Source: Chitinivibrionales bacterium
GTDB taxonomy: Bacteria > Fibrobacterota > Chitinivibrionia > Chitinivibrionales > FEN-1185
Length of the DNA: 64,000 nucleotides
Direction of reading: 5' to 3'
NCBI GenBank assembly: GCA_035516255.1
Contig: DATJAL010000013.1
Coordinates: 62,001-126,000 of the forward strand
A program made the translations under genes and the position numbers. Of the stretch, positions 33,286 through 40,888 are shown one piece after another. The first letter of the stretch is position 1. The number at the start of each line of letters is the position of its first letter. Below the pieces are notes generated by a model that searched no databases, had not been told where the DNA came from, and saw nothing but the letters and a program-made list of their open reading frames with translations.

Positions 33286-34710
33286 ATGGAATCACTCAAG
33301 CAAGATCACTCAATCCTTCCCATCGTCTCGATCGTCGGGCGTCCCAACGTCGGCAAATCGTGCCTGTTTAACCGGATCATCGGCGTCAAGGCCGCAGTGG
33401 TCGACGACGTGCCCGGCGTCACCCGCGACCGCAACTACCGCGGGACCGCCTGGAACGGCTGCGCCTTCTCGCTCGTCGACACGGGCGGGCTCATCCCCGC
33501 CTCGAAGGACGGCATGGCCCAGGACATCGCGAAACAGGTTGCCGTTGCCTGCGAGGAATCGGACGTGATATTGTTTCTGGTGGACGTGCGCGGCGGCGTT
33601 TGTGCCGACGACCTTGCCGTTGCGCGCGGCCTGCGCAAACAGGCGGGCGACCGGGTGGTGCTCGTTATTAACAAATGCGAATCAAGGCAGACGCAGTACG
33701 ACACCGGCGCGTTCGTGTCACTGGGCCTCGGCGAAGGCCATGCCGTTTCGGCCCTGCAGGGCTACGGCGTGGGCGATTTGCTCGACCGCGTGACGGCCAT
33801 GCTCAAGGCCGGGGGCAAAAAACGCTCGCCTTCCCGGGCGCTGCGCGATGACCGCGATTTTGTCAAGGTGGCGGTGGTGGGAAGGCCGAACGCGGGAAAA
33901 TCCTCGCTTGTAAACAAGCTGCTCGGCCGGCAACGCATGATCGTGCGGCCCGATCCGGGCACCACGCGAGACTCGATCGACTCCGAAATGACCCATCGGG
34001 GCCGCCCGATGGTGCTCATCGACACGGCGGGCCTGCGGAAAAAAGCCAATGTGAAGGAAGACCTCGAATACTACTGCAACCTGCGCGCCATCGCAAGCAT
34101 CGGCCGGTGCGACGTGGCGGTTCTCGTGGTGGATGCGGTCCTGGGAATTCACGAGCAGGACCTGCGCATCGTGCGGCAGATCGTTGACACGCGCAAGGGC
34201 CTTCTCTTGTGCTGGAACAAGTGGGACCTTGTGCCCAAAACGCATTCCACCTTTGACCATCTTAGCGCGGCTGTGCGGGCGCAGTACATGGAACTGACGC
34301 ATGTGCCCATGGTTTCGGCGTCGGCGCTCACGGGCCGGCGCGTGACCGCGGTGCTCGACCGGGTTCTGGAAATCCAAAGCCGCATGCGCTTGCGCGTTGA
34401 CGCAAAGGAACTTGCCGACCTCGTGCGTTCGTGGGTTTCCGAGCACCCGCATCCCACCACGGCGAACAGGCAGGTGATCATAGAGACCTGCGTACAAGCG
34501 GATGCGCCTTTTCCGCTGTTCCACCTGGTTGCAACCAATCCGCGAAACGGGCTTCCCAATTACAAGCGCTTCATCGCCAACAAGCTGTACAACACCTACG
34601 ATTTCAACGGATGCCCGGTGGTGGTGGATTTTGTACCCATCCGCAAGCGCGCGCGTTATAATAAGGAAGAGGAATTCCGGCCATCCCTGAAAGGAGATGA
34701 TGTTCAGTGA
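33286..34710 (+). CDS. der: Ribosome-assembly GTPase Der (EngA)
   Basis: The 474-residue protein has two tandem GTPase domains and a KH-like C-terminal domain, the diagnostic Der layout. Domain 1 has GRPNVGKS (P-loop, about 18-25), DTGG and NKCE. Domain 2 has GRPNAGKS (about 205-212), DTAG and NKWD. The C-terminal KH domain carries the PNYKRFIANKLYNTYDF segment. Der acts in 50S subunit maturation. The G4 motif of domain 1 reads NKCE instead of NKxD. The start ATG is preceded by a poor ribosome site. The gene overlaps gpsA by four bases (GTGA), so the two are coupled. Confidence 0.96.
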   Translation: MESLKQDHSILPIVSIVGRPNVGKSCLFNRIIGVKAAVVDDVPGVTRDRNYRGTAWNGCAFSLVDTGGLIPASKDGMAQDIAKQVAVACEESDVILFLVDVRGGVCADDLAVARGLRKQAGDRVVLVINKCESRQTQYDTGAFVSLGLGEGHAVSALQGYGVGDLLDRVTAMLKAGGKKRSPSRALRDDRDFVKVAVVGRPNAGKSSLVNKLLGRQRMIVRPDPGTTRDSIDSEMTHRGRPMVLIDTAGLRKKANVKEDLEYYCNLRAIASIGRCDVAVLVVDAVLGIHEQDLRIVRQIVDTRKGLLLCWNKWDLVPKTHSTFDHLSAAVRAQYMELTHVPMVSASALTGRRVTAVLDRVLEIQSRMRLRVDAKELADLVRSWVSEHPHPTTANRQVIIETCVQADAPFPLFHLVATNPRNGLPNYKRFIANKLYNTYDFNGCPVVVDFVPIRKRARYNKEEEFRPSLKGDDVQ

Positions 34711-35726
34711 ATATCGCAATTCTCGGCGGAGGAAGCTGGTCGATCGCGCTCTCGGTGCTGCTTGCGGGAAAAAACCACGCCGTGCGGATGTGGGAATTCG
34801 ACAAAAATGACGCGGCCATGCTTGCGCGGCAGCGCGAGCATCCCAAAAAATTGCCGGGCATCAAAATCCCGCCCAGCGTCGCGGTCACCAACGATATCCG
34901 CGAGGCGCTTGAGTCCGCCGAATACGTTTTGTGCGTAGTGCCGTCGCAGACCACGCGGAACACCTGCAAAACGCTGGTCGCGGCCATGGACAAGGCTTCG
35001 CTTGACAAAATAAAAGGCTGGATCATCGCGTCAAAGGGCATCGAATGCGGCACGCTCAAGATCATGAGCGAGGTGCTCGTCGACGAGATCCCCGGGCTCT
35101 CGGCCGACCGGATCGTGGTGCTCTCGGGCCCGTCGCTCGCCGCCGAGGTCTCGCACGGCATCCCCACCACGGTCGTGGCCGCGTCAACAAACCTTGATCT
35201 CGCGAAAATCATCCAGAAGGAGTTTTCCACGCACACCTTCCGGATCTACACCAACACCGACGTCAAGGGCGTTGAGCTTGCCGCGAGCATCAAGAACGTG
35301 ATCGCGCTGGCGGCCGGCATCTGCGACGGCCTCGGCCTCGGCGCCAACACCAAGGGCGCGCTCCTCACCCGCGGCATGGCCGAAATCGTGAGGCTCGGAA
35401 TAAAAATGGGCGCGCAGGAGCAGACGTTTTTCGGCCTTGCCGGCATGGGCGACCTCATCACCACCTGCACCAGCACACTGTCGCGCAACCACACCATGGG
35501 CGAGCTCATCGCGTCCGGGCTGTCGCTCAAGGAGGCTCTTTCCAGGACAATCATGGTCGCCGAGGGTGTGGAGACCGCGCGCTCCGTGCACGAGCTGGCG
35601 AAAAAATACGGCATCGTGATGCCGATTTCCGAGGAAGTGTACAAGGTGCTATTCGAAGGCACGCCGGTAAAAGAGACGATAAAGAATTTGATGCTGCGGG
35701 AGCACCGGCCGGAGCGGTGGGGATAA
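34707..35726 (+). CDS. gpsA: NAD(P)-dependent glycerol-3-phosphate dehydrogenase
   Basis: The 339-residue enzyme makes sn-glycerol 3-phosphate from dihydroxyacetone phosphate for phospholipid synthesis. The N-terminal Rossmann loop reads ILGGGSWSIALS (GxGxW-type). It has VVPSQ and SKGIE boxes, then SGPSLAAEV, and the catalytic-lysine region VELAASIKNVIALAAGICDGLGLGANTKGALLTRG. A FFGLAGMGDLITTC box follows. All family landmarks are present at normal length. The GTG start overlaps the der stop codon, indicating translational coupling in one operon. Confidence 0.96.
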   Translation: MNIAILGGGSWSIALSVLLAGKNHAVRMWEFDKNDAAMLARQREHPKKLPGIKIPPSVAVTNDIREALESAEYVLCVVPSQTTRNTCKTLVAAMDKASLDKIKGWIIASKGIECGTLKIMSEVLVDEIPGLSADRIVVLSGPSLAAEVSHGIPTTVVAASTNLDLAKIIQKEFSTHTFRIYTNTDVKGVELAASIKNVIALAAGICDGLGLGANTKGALLTRGMAEIVRLGIKMGAQEQTFFGLAGMGDLITTCTSTLSRNHTMGELIASGLSLKEALSRTIMVAEGVETARSVHELAKKYGIVMPISEEVYKVLFEGTPVKETIKNLMLREHRPERWG

Positions 35727-36219
35727 TAATATTTACTTTCAATTTAAAAATTAAATTTGGGCGTTCCCCCGTCGGCCCTCCTTCCGGTCCACCCCTTCGG
35801 GTGCTTCTCCCTCGTCAGGGATTTCCAAGGGTCACAAGGGTCGTCGTCCTTCGGCTCGGGCCGCCACGGCGCTATGCCGCTACGCGGCGGCGAAGTTCCA
35901 GTTAGTCAATATGCCATTGTGGCGCCAGTCGAACATAATTTTCAGTACCATTATTTCTTTATGAAGAGTTTGCTCCCCTCTCCGATTGGGCGGGGGTGCG
36001 GTCAAACGATAAAAGAAAGACAACTTTTTATCCCCAGATGTTTCTTGCCCGAAATCAGCGCCGACCAGCCCTCGGAAACCTTAGCTTTTTACAAAAACGA
36101 CTTTTTTATATTTTTATGTGCATTTTAAATTGTCATATAGTATAATAATTTTATCTTAATGATATACCTCACAAGAACGCTCTAATTGGCGGCATAAAAA
36201 CATTTTAGGGTTCGCGTCA
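35727..36219. other. Intergenic region between gpsA and the MerR gene
   Basis: There is no gene. It begins with a short AT-rich spacer, then the reversed family C element (35755-35912). Positions 36100-36175 are strongly AT-rich with repeated TATA words, the likely promoter region of the MerR gene, though no exact -35/-10 pair can be fixed. Confidence 0.5.
35755..35912 (-). repeat. Structured dispersed element family C, copy 3
   Basis: Read on the minus strand: hairpin GCCGC-CGCGTA-GCGGC, then AT, GCGCCGTGGCGGCCCGAGCC, GAAGGACGAC, a variable part with the hairpin CACCC-GAAG-GGGTG, GACCGGAAGGAGGGCCGAC and GGGGGAACGCCC. The order matches copies 1 and 2, with a different hairpin stem. The more variable 5' part is lost or decayed. 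Confidence 0.65.
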
Positions 36220-36570
36220 ATGCTCGACAATAAAAAAACATATTATTCCATCAGCGAGGTGTGTGAAAAAACCGGGCTCGAGCCGCATGTGCTGCGGTAC
36301 TGGGAGAGTGAATTCGCGCAGCTGAGGCCCAAGAAGAACCGGGCCGGCAACCGGGCGTACCGCGACAAGGACATTGAGGTCATCCGTTATATTAAGCACC
36401 TGCTTTATGAAGATCAATTCACGATCCCCGGCGCGAAAAAGAAGCTCGCCGAATCAAAGGAATTCGCGCTCCCGCTCCCCACCCCGCCGCAGGAGCAGCA
36501 ATCCAACGGGCATGTGCTGCAGGAAGTGTCCAGGGAACTGCGGGCGCTTCTGCAGATTCTGAAAAAGTAA
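36220..36570 (+). CDS. MerR-family HTH regulator
   Basis: The 116-residue protein has a MerR winged helix-turn-helix at residues 7-75: YYSISEVCEKTGLEPHVLRYWESEF, then NRAYRDKDIEVIRYIKHLLYED. A short Gln/Pro-rich linker and a C-terminal helix (VSRELRALLQILKK), probably for dimerisation, follow. It lacks the ligand domain of metal- or drug-sensing MerR proteins. Such stand-alone MerR proteins are common near lipid and division genes, but no target is visible here. It is convergent with the methyltransferase gene, whose stop codon is adjacent. Confidence 0.85.
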   Translation: MLDNKKTYYSISEVCEKTGLEPHVLRYWESEFAQLRPKKNRAGNRAYRDKDIEVIRYIKHLLYEDQFTIPGAKKKLAESKEFALPLPTPPQEQQSNGHVLQEVSRELRALLQILKK

Positions 36571-37218
36571 TTATTCCGGTTTGCAAATTCTGATGATGTC
36601 GTCGCGGACGGAGACCCGCAACTCGGGCCGCCGCGAAGCGATTCTTGCAGCAACCGCTTCAACGGTGGGATAATCGTTGCTTCCGGTGAACTCCCGGGCG
36701 TCGTCGATGAGCACCACATGGCCGTCCACGCGATGGGCCATGATGGCCGACAGTTCCTCCATGATCGGCGTGTTCTTCTCCCCCTTCACGTTGCCGCCCG
36801 AATAATGGCCGTCGAGCCAGAACAGGCACGGCGCGGTGACGCGTGCCAGAACCTGGGGAAGCAGGACCGTGCTGTCGCCCAGCAGCAGGGTGACATTTGC
36901 AAAACGCGAAAGCCGCCTGCGCGCCTTGTCTAGGAATTCCCTGTTGAGCTCTATCGAATAAACGGCGGTAAAGGTGCCCGCCATCGCCTCGACCATTTCG
37001 CCCAGATACGTGCCGGTTTCGACGAATACGCCGATTTTGTATTTCCCGGCATATTCCTTTATCGCCATCTGCTTGACAATATGCGGGGGCGGCACGGGCC
37101 TGCCTTTTGCGAGCCAGTCCCGATATTCCTTTTGGGAATTTTTCCTGCGTTTTGCTTGCCGGTACCCCTCGTGATTGAAGAGATACAGAAAAACTTCCTG
37201 TATCAACCCCGCACCCAT
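36571..37218 (-). CDS. TylF/macrocin-type class I methyltransferase-like protein
   Basis: The 215-residue protein has a Rossmann methyltransferase core. VFVETGTYLGEMVEAM (about 64-79) is the SAM-binding glycine loop. YSIELNREFLDKA (motif II acidic residue) and LLLGDS follow, then a FWLDGHYSGG metal/catalytic segment and VVLIDDARE. This pattern fits macrocin-O-methyltransferase-like proteins acting on sugars or glycans, though the substrate is unknown. It lies 12 bases downstream of the radical SAM gene on the same strand, so the two probably work in one pathway. Confidence 0.8.
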   Translation of the reverse strand: MGAGLIQEVFLYLFNHEGYRQAKRRKNSQKEYRDWLAKGRPVPPPHIVKQMAIKEYAGKYKIGVFVETGTYLGEMVEAMAGTFTAVYSIELNREFLDKARRRLSRFANVTLLLGDSTVLLPQVLARVTAPCLFWLDGHYSGGNVKGEKNTPIMEELSAIMAHRVDGHVVLIDDAREFTGSNDYPTVEAVAARIASRRPELRVSVRDDIIRICKPE

Positions 37219-37230
37219 GAAATCATCCTT

Positions 37231-38217
37231 TTACGACCGAAGTGATTGGTTCGCCTTTTGTCTTTTCTGAAACAGCATTGGCCCCAGGGCATCAAATACC
37301 GAAGCAATTGACGTATAAGACTCTATCGAATAGTACTGGTACCAGCCGCAGTTGCGCTTGCACGTTTTCATATGGCCGCGCAGGACCTTCGCCTCGCGCG
37401 TGTGCAGCCATTCGGACAGGTCTGTCGAAACAAGGCTGGGCCCCTTGGTGGCCCGGATGTGGCAGGGATAATACACCCTGCCGTCCGGCGCGATGATGAT
37501 GGACGCCGACGAGCAACGTCCCTCGCGCAACGCCCTGAAATAGCCCTGCGGCGTGTGGATCGTGTTCGGATAGTTCTTCCGCAGCGCGGAAACGGCGGCC
37601 TCCAGCTCCGAAATATCAGGGAAGAAATCCTCGGTATCATCCATGTGCGTTGCCGGGATCACCACGATGGCGGCGCCGGCGTCAAAGCAGCGCTTCACTT
37701 TTTCCTCGAGGCCGCCGATGGTCTGCCGCGTCACTACCACCTGCACCGACACCTGGCTTGGAAGCCTCCGCACCAGTTCGGGCAAGGCGCCGTACAATTC
37801 CATGTTGGCGTGGCCCTCATCGATCGAGATGTGGAAAAAGTCAATGCAGGGGCCGTATTCCTCGAGCGGATAGTCGAGGATGGTCTTGACGCTCGTGGTG
37901 AACAAAAGGTAAAAGCGGCATCGCTCGCGCGCATAATGCAGGAGCTCGCCGATGTCGCCGCGCAGCAGCGGCTCGCCGCCCTCGAAGCTCGTCATGAGTA
38001 CGGGCGAGCGGGAAAGGTTGTCCAGGATTTTCTTCACGCTCTCCGTGGGAAGGTCGGGCAAGCGGTCGTTCTTGACATTGCAGAACGGGCACGCGAAATG
38101 GCACCGCGAGGTGACCTTGAACGAGGCGTAAAAGGGATAGACCGCTTCGCGATGGATGAAGTTGTGAAACAGGCCTTTGAGCGTGGGAAGATAATGGGAT
38201 AAAGGAAGGATCCGCAT
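37231..38217 (-). CDS. Radical SAM protein with SPASM-like C-terminus
   Basis: The 328-residue protein carries the radical SAM cluster CHFACPFC (about 39-46) followed by the MTSFEGGEPLLR box that binds SAM. The C-terminal part has extra cysteines (REGRCSSA, YYPCHI, CKRNCGWYQYY), as in SPASM/twitch domains with an auxiliary 4Fe-4S cluster. Such enzymes modify peptides, sugars or lipids. The adjacent methyltransferase suggests a small tailoring pathway. Substrate unknown. The start ATG has no strong ribosome site. Confidence 0.85.
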   Translation of the reverse strand: MRILPLSHYLPTLKGLFHNFIHREAVYPFYASFKVTSRCHFACPFCNVKNDRLPDLPTESVKKILDNLSRSPVLMTSFEGGEPLLRGDIGELLHYARERCRFYLLFTTSVKTILDYPLEEYGPCIDFFHISIDEGHANMELYGALPELVRRLPSQVSVQVVVTRQTIGGLEEKVKRCFDAGAAIVVIPATHMDDTEDFFPDISELEAAVSALRKNYPNTIHTPQGYFRALREGRCSSASIIIAPDGRVYYPCHIRATKGPSLVSTDLSEWLHTREAKVLRGHMKTCKRNCGWYQYYSIESYTSIASVFDALGPMLFQKRQKANQSLRS

Positions 38218-38601
38218 GGAGGAAATATACCATAATCTAATTAAGAGATAGTTTTGTTTTTATTTCATGGAAATATCGCGGGGGAAGGCCCGCGCTCTAG
38301 CGACGGCCTGCGGTCGCCCCTGGCGCGAAAAGTCATCCACTCCATTAAGCACTTGACAAGTACCTATCGGTATATTAAAAAATTGGACATTTACATCTGA
38401 TCTTTTTTACGGGATTACTTGGTAATCGACCGCATCAAGGGTGCGGCCAGCGGAAGGCACGGGCCTGCACCGGCAGGTGCCCGGCCGCACCCGGGAGGGG
38501 ATAGCGAAGGGCCGGGCGTGCTTTACGAGTACGAAATAGTTGAAAAACGCGGAGCCCGACCGGGCCGGAGCGAGGGGGAAACTTCCCCCACCGGATTATT
38601 T
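38218..38601. other. Intergenic region with a family B element
   Basis: There is no gene in about 380 bases. A small hairpin (GCGAC/GTCGC near 38299-38316) lies in GC-rich sequence, then an AT-rich 38340-38410, then the family B element (38439-38593), ending just before the rlpA stop codon. Confidence 0.55.
38439..38593 (+). repeat. Structured dispersed element family B, copy 2
   Basis: A long 5' hairpin has outer arm GGGTGCGGCC (38439-38448) with GGCCGCACCC (38483-38492), and inner CCTGC-ACCG-GCAGG. It continues GGGAGGGGATAGCGAAGGGCCGGGCGTGC. The 3' end GGAGCGAGGGGGAAACTTCCCCC matches copy 1 at 19519 exactly over its last 17 bases. Confidence 0.65.
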
Positions 38602-39036
38602 TTATTTTACTATCTCTATCCTCACCCTTACCGACCCAGGCCCGATCATCCCCAGCTGCCGTGCCGCCTCATAGGACAAATCGATGATCCGCTCGCGCTT
38701 GAACGGTCCGCGGTCGTTGACCCTAACCCGCACCGCTTTCCCGTTTGACAAGTTCGTCACCCGCGCCACGGTGCCGAGCGGCAGCGTACGGTGCGCGGCG
38801 GTCATCGCGTGCATGTCGTAGCGCTCGCCGCTCGCGGTCTTTCTGCCGTTGAACTCCCTGCCGTAGTAGCTGGCCATGCCCTCGCACGGGCCGAGACACC
38901 CGCCTTCTCCCCTTGACACAATGCGCGACGGCGCGCAGCCGGAAAGAAACATCAGTGTGGATAGGGATAGAACAAGCACATGAAAAAATAGACCCTTCCC
39001 GCAGAAGGAATTATCATGAAGCAAAACGCTTCTCAT
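38602..39036 (-). CDS. rlpA: RlpA-like septal ring lipoprotein
   Basis: The 144-residue protein has a lipoprotein signal ending LMFLSGC (lipid Cys34) and a DPBB domain with the RlpA signatures GMASYYGREFNGRKTASGE, MTAAHRTLPLGT and RVNDRGPF. The catalytic Asp and His are present. RlpA cleaves denuded peptidoglycan at the septum in some bacteria. The SPOR domain that targets it to the septum is absent, so this is the short form. It stands alone on the minus strand. Confidence 0.9.
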   Translation of the reverse strand: MRSVLLHDNSFCGKGLFFHVLVLSLSTLMFLSGCAPSRIVSRGEGGCLGPCEGMASYYGREFNGRKTASGERYDMHAMTAAHRTLPLGTVARVTNLSNGKAVRVRVNDRGPFKRERIIDLSYEAARQLGMIGPGSVRVRIEIVK

Positions 39037-39156
39037 GCTCTAATTGTACTATGCTCAGCGGAAATAGTGGGGGAAAAAGGAGTGACAAAATGGCATGGGT
39101 ACCGGGCCATAAAGTAAATCAACAAGTCCACCATTAATCTTGATTTTGTGACTCTT

Positions 39157-40062
39157 TTATTGGATGTACTTGTGCAGGTCCTTGATGCTTGCAATCTTTT
39201 CCTTCTCGCAGAAGTCTTTTATTCCCGCAAGCACCGTTGATGCTGTGGAGGGGTCGACGAAGTTCGCGGTTCCTATTTGTATAGCTGAGGCGCCGGCGAG
39301 CAGGTATTGCAGGGCGTCGTTCGCGCTCGTTATCCCGCCCATGCCGATGACGGGGATCGAGACCGCCCTGCTCACCGCATAGGTCGCGGCGACGCCCACG
39401 GGACGTATCGCGGGGCCCGACAGGCCGCCGGTCCCGAGCGGCAGCGCCGGCTTTTTTGCCGCGACATCGATCACCATGCCCACCAGGGTGTTGATGCACG
39501 ACACCGCGTCGGCGCCGCCGGCCTCGGCGGCCCTGGCAACCGCTTTTATGTCCGTGACGTTGGGGGTGAGCTTCACGATGAGCGGCCGGTTGGTGCGGCG
39601 CCGCAAATCCTTGGTGAGCGTTTCCACCAGGGAGGGGTCGGTGCCGAAGGCCATGCCGCCGTGCTTGACATTGGGGCACGAAACGTTGATCTCGTAGCCC
39701 CAGATTCCCCGGCACTGCTCCAGCCTGTCAAGCACCGCGGCATAATCGGCCGCGGCCGCGCCTGCCACGTTCACCACGATGGCGCACGGATACGTGAAGC
39801 ACTGCTGCAGCTTTTCCGCGATGAATTTGTCCACGCCCACGTTGGCCAGCCCGATGGAATTGAGCATCCCGGACGGCGTCTCGATGATGCGCGGAATGTC
39901 ATTGCCCGGGCGCGGCTCGGGTGTCACCGCCTTGGTGTATAGCGCGCCGATTGCCGAGAAGTCAACCAACTGCTCGTATTCGCCGCCATACCCGAAGGTG
40001 CCGGACGCGACGCCCACCGGATTGGCGAGCCTGTTTGCGCCGATGGTTACGCTGAGGTCCAT
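39157..40062 (-). CDS. pyrD: Dihydroorotate dehydrogenase catalytic subunit (class 1B)
   Basis: The protein has 301 residues from the ATG at 40062. The frame is open further upstream but only through pyrK. The flavin barrel shows VGVASGTFGYG, KAVTPEPRPGN, MLNSIGLAN, and the class 1 active-site loop NVSCPNVKHGG, whose cysteine (rather than serine) is typical of class 1. IPVIGMGGITSANDA binds FMN phosphate. It oxidises dihydroorotate to orotate in pyrimidine synthesis. The 16-base overlap with pyrK and the PyrK partner make it class 1B (NAD-linked). Confidence 0.95.
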   Translation of the reverse strand: MDLSVTIGANRLANPVGVASGTFGYGGEYEQLVDFSAIGALYTKAVTPEPRPGNDIPRIIETPSGMLNSIGLANVGVDKFIAEKLQQCFTYPCAIVVNVAGAAAADYAAVLDRLEQCRGIWGYEINVSCPNVKHGGMAFGTDPSLVETLTKDLRRRTNRPLIVKLTPNVTDIKAVARAAEAGGADAVSCINTLVGMVIDVAAKKPALPLGTGGLSGPAIRPVGVAATYAVSRAVSIPVIGMGGITSANDALQYLLAGASAIQIGTANFVDPSTASTVLAGIKDFCEKEKIASIKDLHKYIQ

Positions 40063-40835
40063 GCGATCCTCGTGCTTTCGAACACCGGGCCGTCGGTGCA
40101 GGCGCGCGCATACCCGCCGCCGGCCGTCTTCACCGCGCAGCCCATGCAGGCGCCCACGCCGCACGCCATGGTCTGTTCGAACGACACATAGCACGGAAGT
40201 CCCTGCTTCCGCGACCATTCGTGGCACCCTTGCATGAGCGGGACCGGCCCGCACACGCAGAGCGCCCCAATGTTGGGATTCTCCTTTTGCAATTCCGAAA
40301 GATATTCCAGGGGCGTGCCTTTTTTTCCGCGCGATCCGTCGTCGGTGGTGATGAAAGGCGCAAGGCCGGTCGTGGCATTCAACGCCGGAAGCTGGCTTGC
40401 GGTGCGGCACCCTAAACCCAGGGCGGGTTTTCCACCCTTCTTTTTGCATTCGGAGAACAAGAACAGCATGGGGCCGAACCCGGTGCCGCCCGCCACGCAC
40501 AACGGCGATTCGAGCGCGCCGTCCGACGCGCTGAAGAAATCCGTGCCGAGCGGCCCTATCACATCAAGCTCACCGCCGGCGGCTTTGGCTGCGAGAAGTT
40601 CGGTGGCAGGGCCTCTTATCTTATAGAGAATCGTCGCGTGTCCGGTCTCGGGGTCGTAGGCGGAGAAAGCGAACGGCCGCCTGAGAAGCGGGGTTGACAA
40701 GGGAGATACCCGTATGGTGCAAAACTGTCCGGGCAGCGGGACGCCGGCACGGCCGTCCCATTCAAACGTCAGCTCGTAGAAGCAATCCGAGACCTGGGCG
40801 TGGGACACGATTTTCGCAATAAATTGCTTCATCAT
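40047..40835 (-). CDS. pyrK: Dihydroorotate dehydrogenase electron-transfer subunit
   Basis: The 262-residue protein has a ferredoxin-reductase-like fold. The FAD site includes a RRPFAFSAYD segment, the NAD site GGTGFGPMLFL, and a C-terminal 2Fe-2S cluster in CGVGACMGCAVKT with a further Cys in YARACTDGP. It passes electrons from PyrD's flavin to NAD. It is the first gene of a pyrK-pyrD operon with overlapping coding regions. It is divergent from the SLBB gene across a 53-base gap that must hold both promoters. Confidence 0.95.
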   Translation of the reverse strand: MMKQFIAKIVSHAQVSDCFYELTFEWDGRAGVPLPGQFCTIRVSPLSTPLLRRPFAFSAYDPETGHATILYKIRGPATELLAAKAAGGELDVIGPLGTDFFSASDGALESPLCVAGGTGFGPMLFLFSECKKKGGKPALGLGCRTASQLPALNATTGLAPFITTDDGSRGKKGTPLEYLSELQKENPNIGALCVCGPVPLMQGCHEWSRKQGLPCYVSFEQTMACGVGACMGCAVKTAGGGYARACTDGPVFESTRIAWTSA

Positions 40836-40888
40836 CCGTAAATCTTGCCTGCGGTTGCCTATTCTATAAGTATAAGATAAATTAGTTC

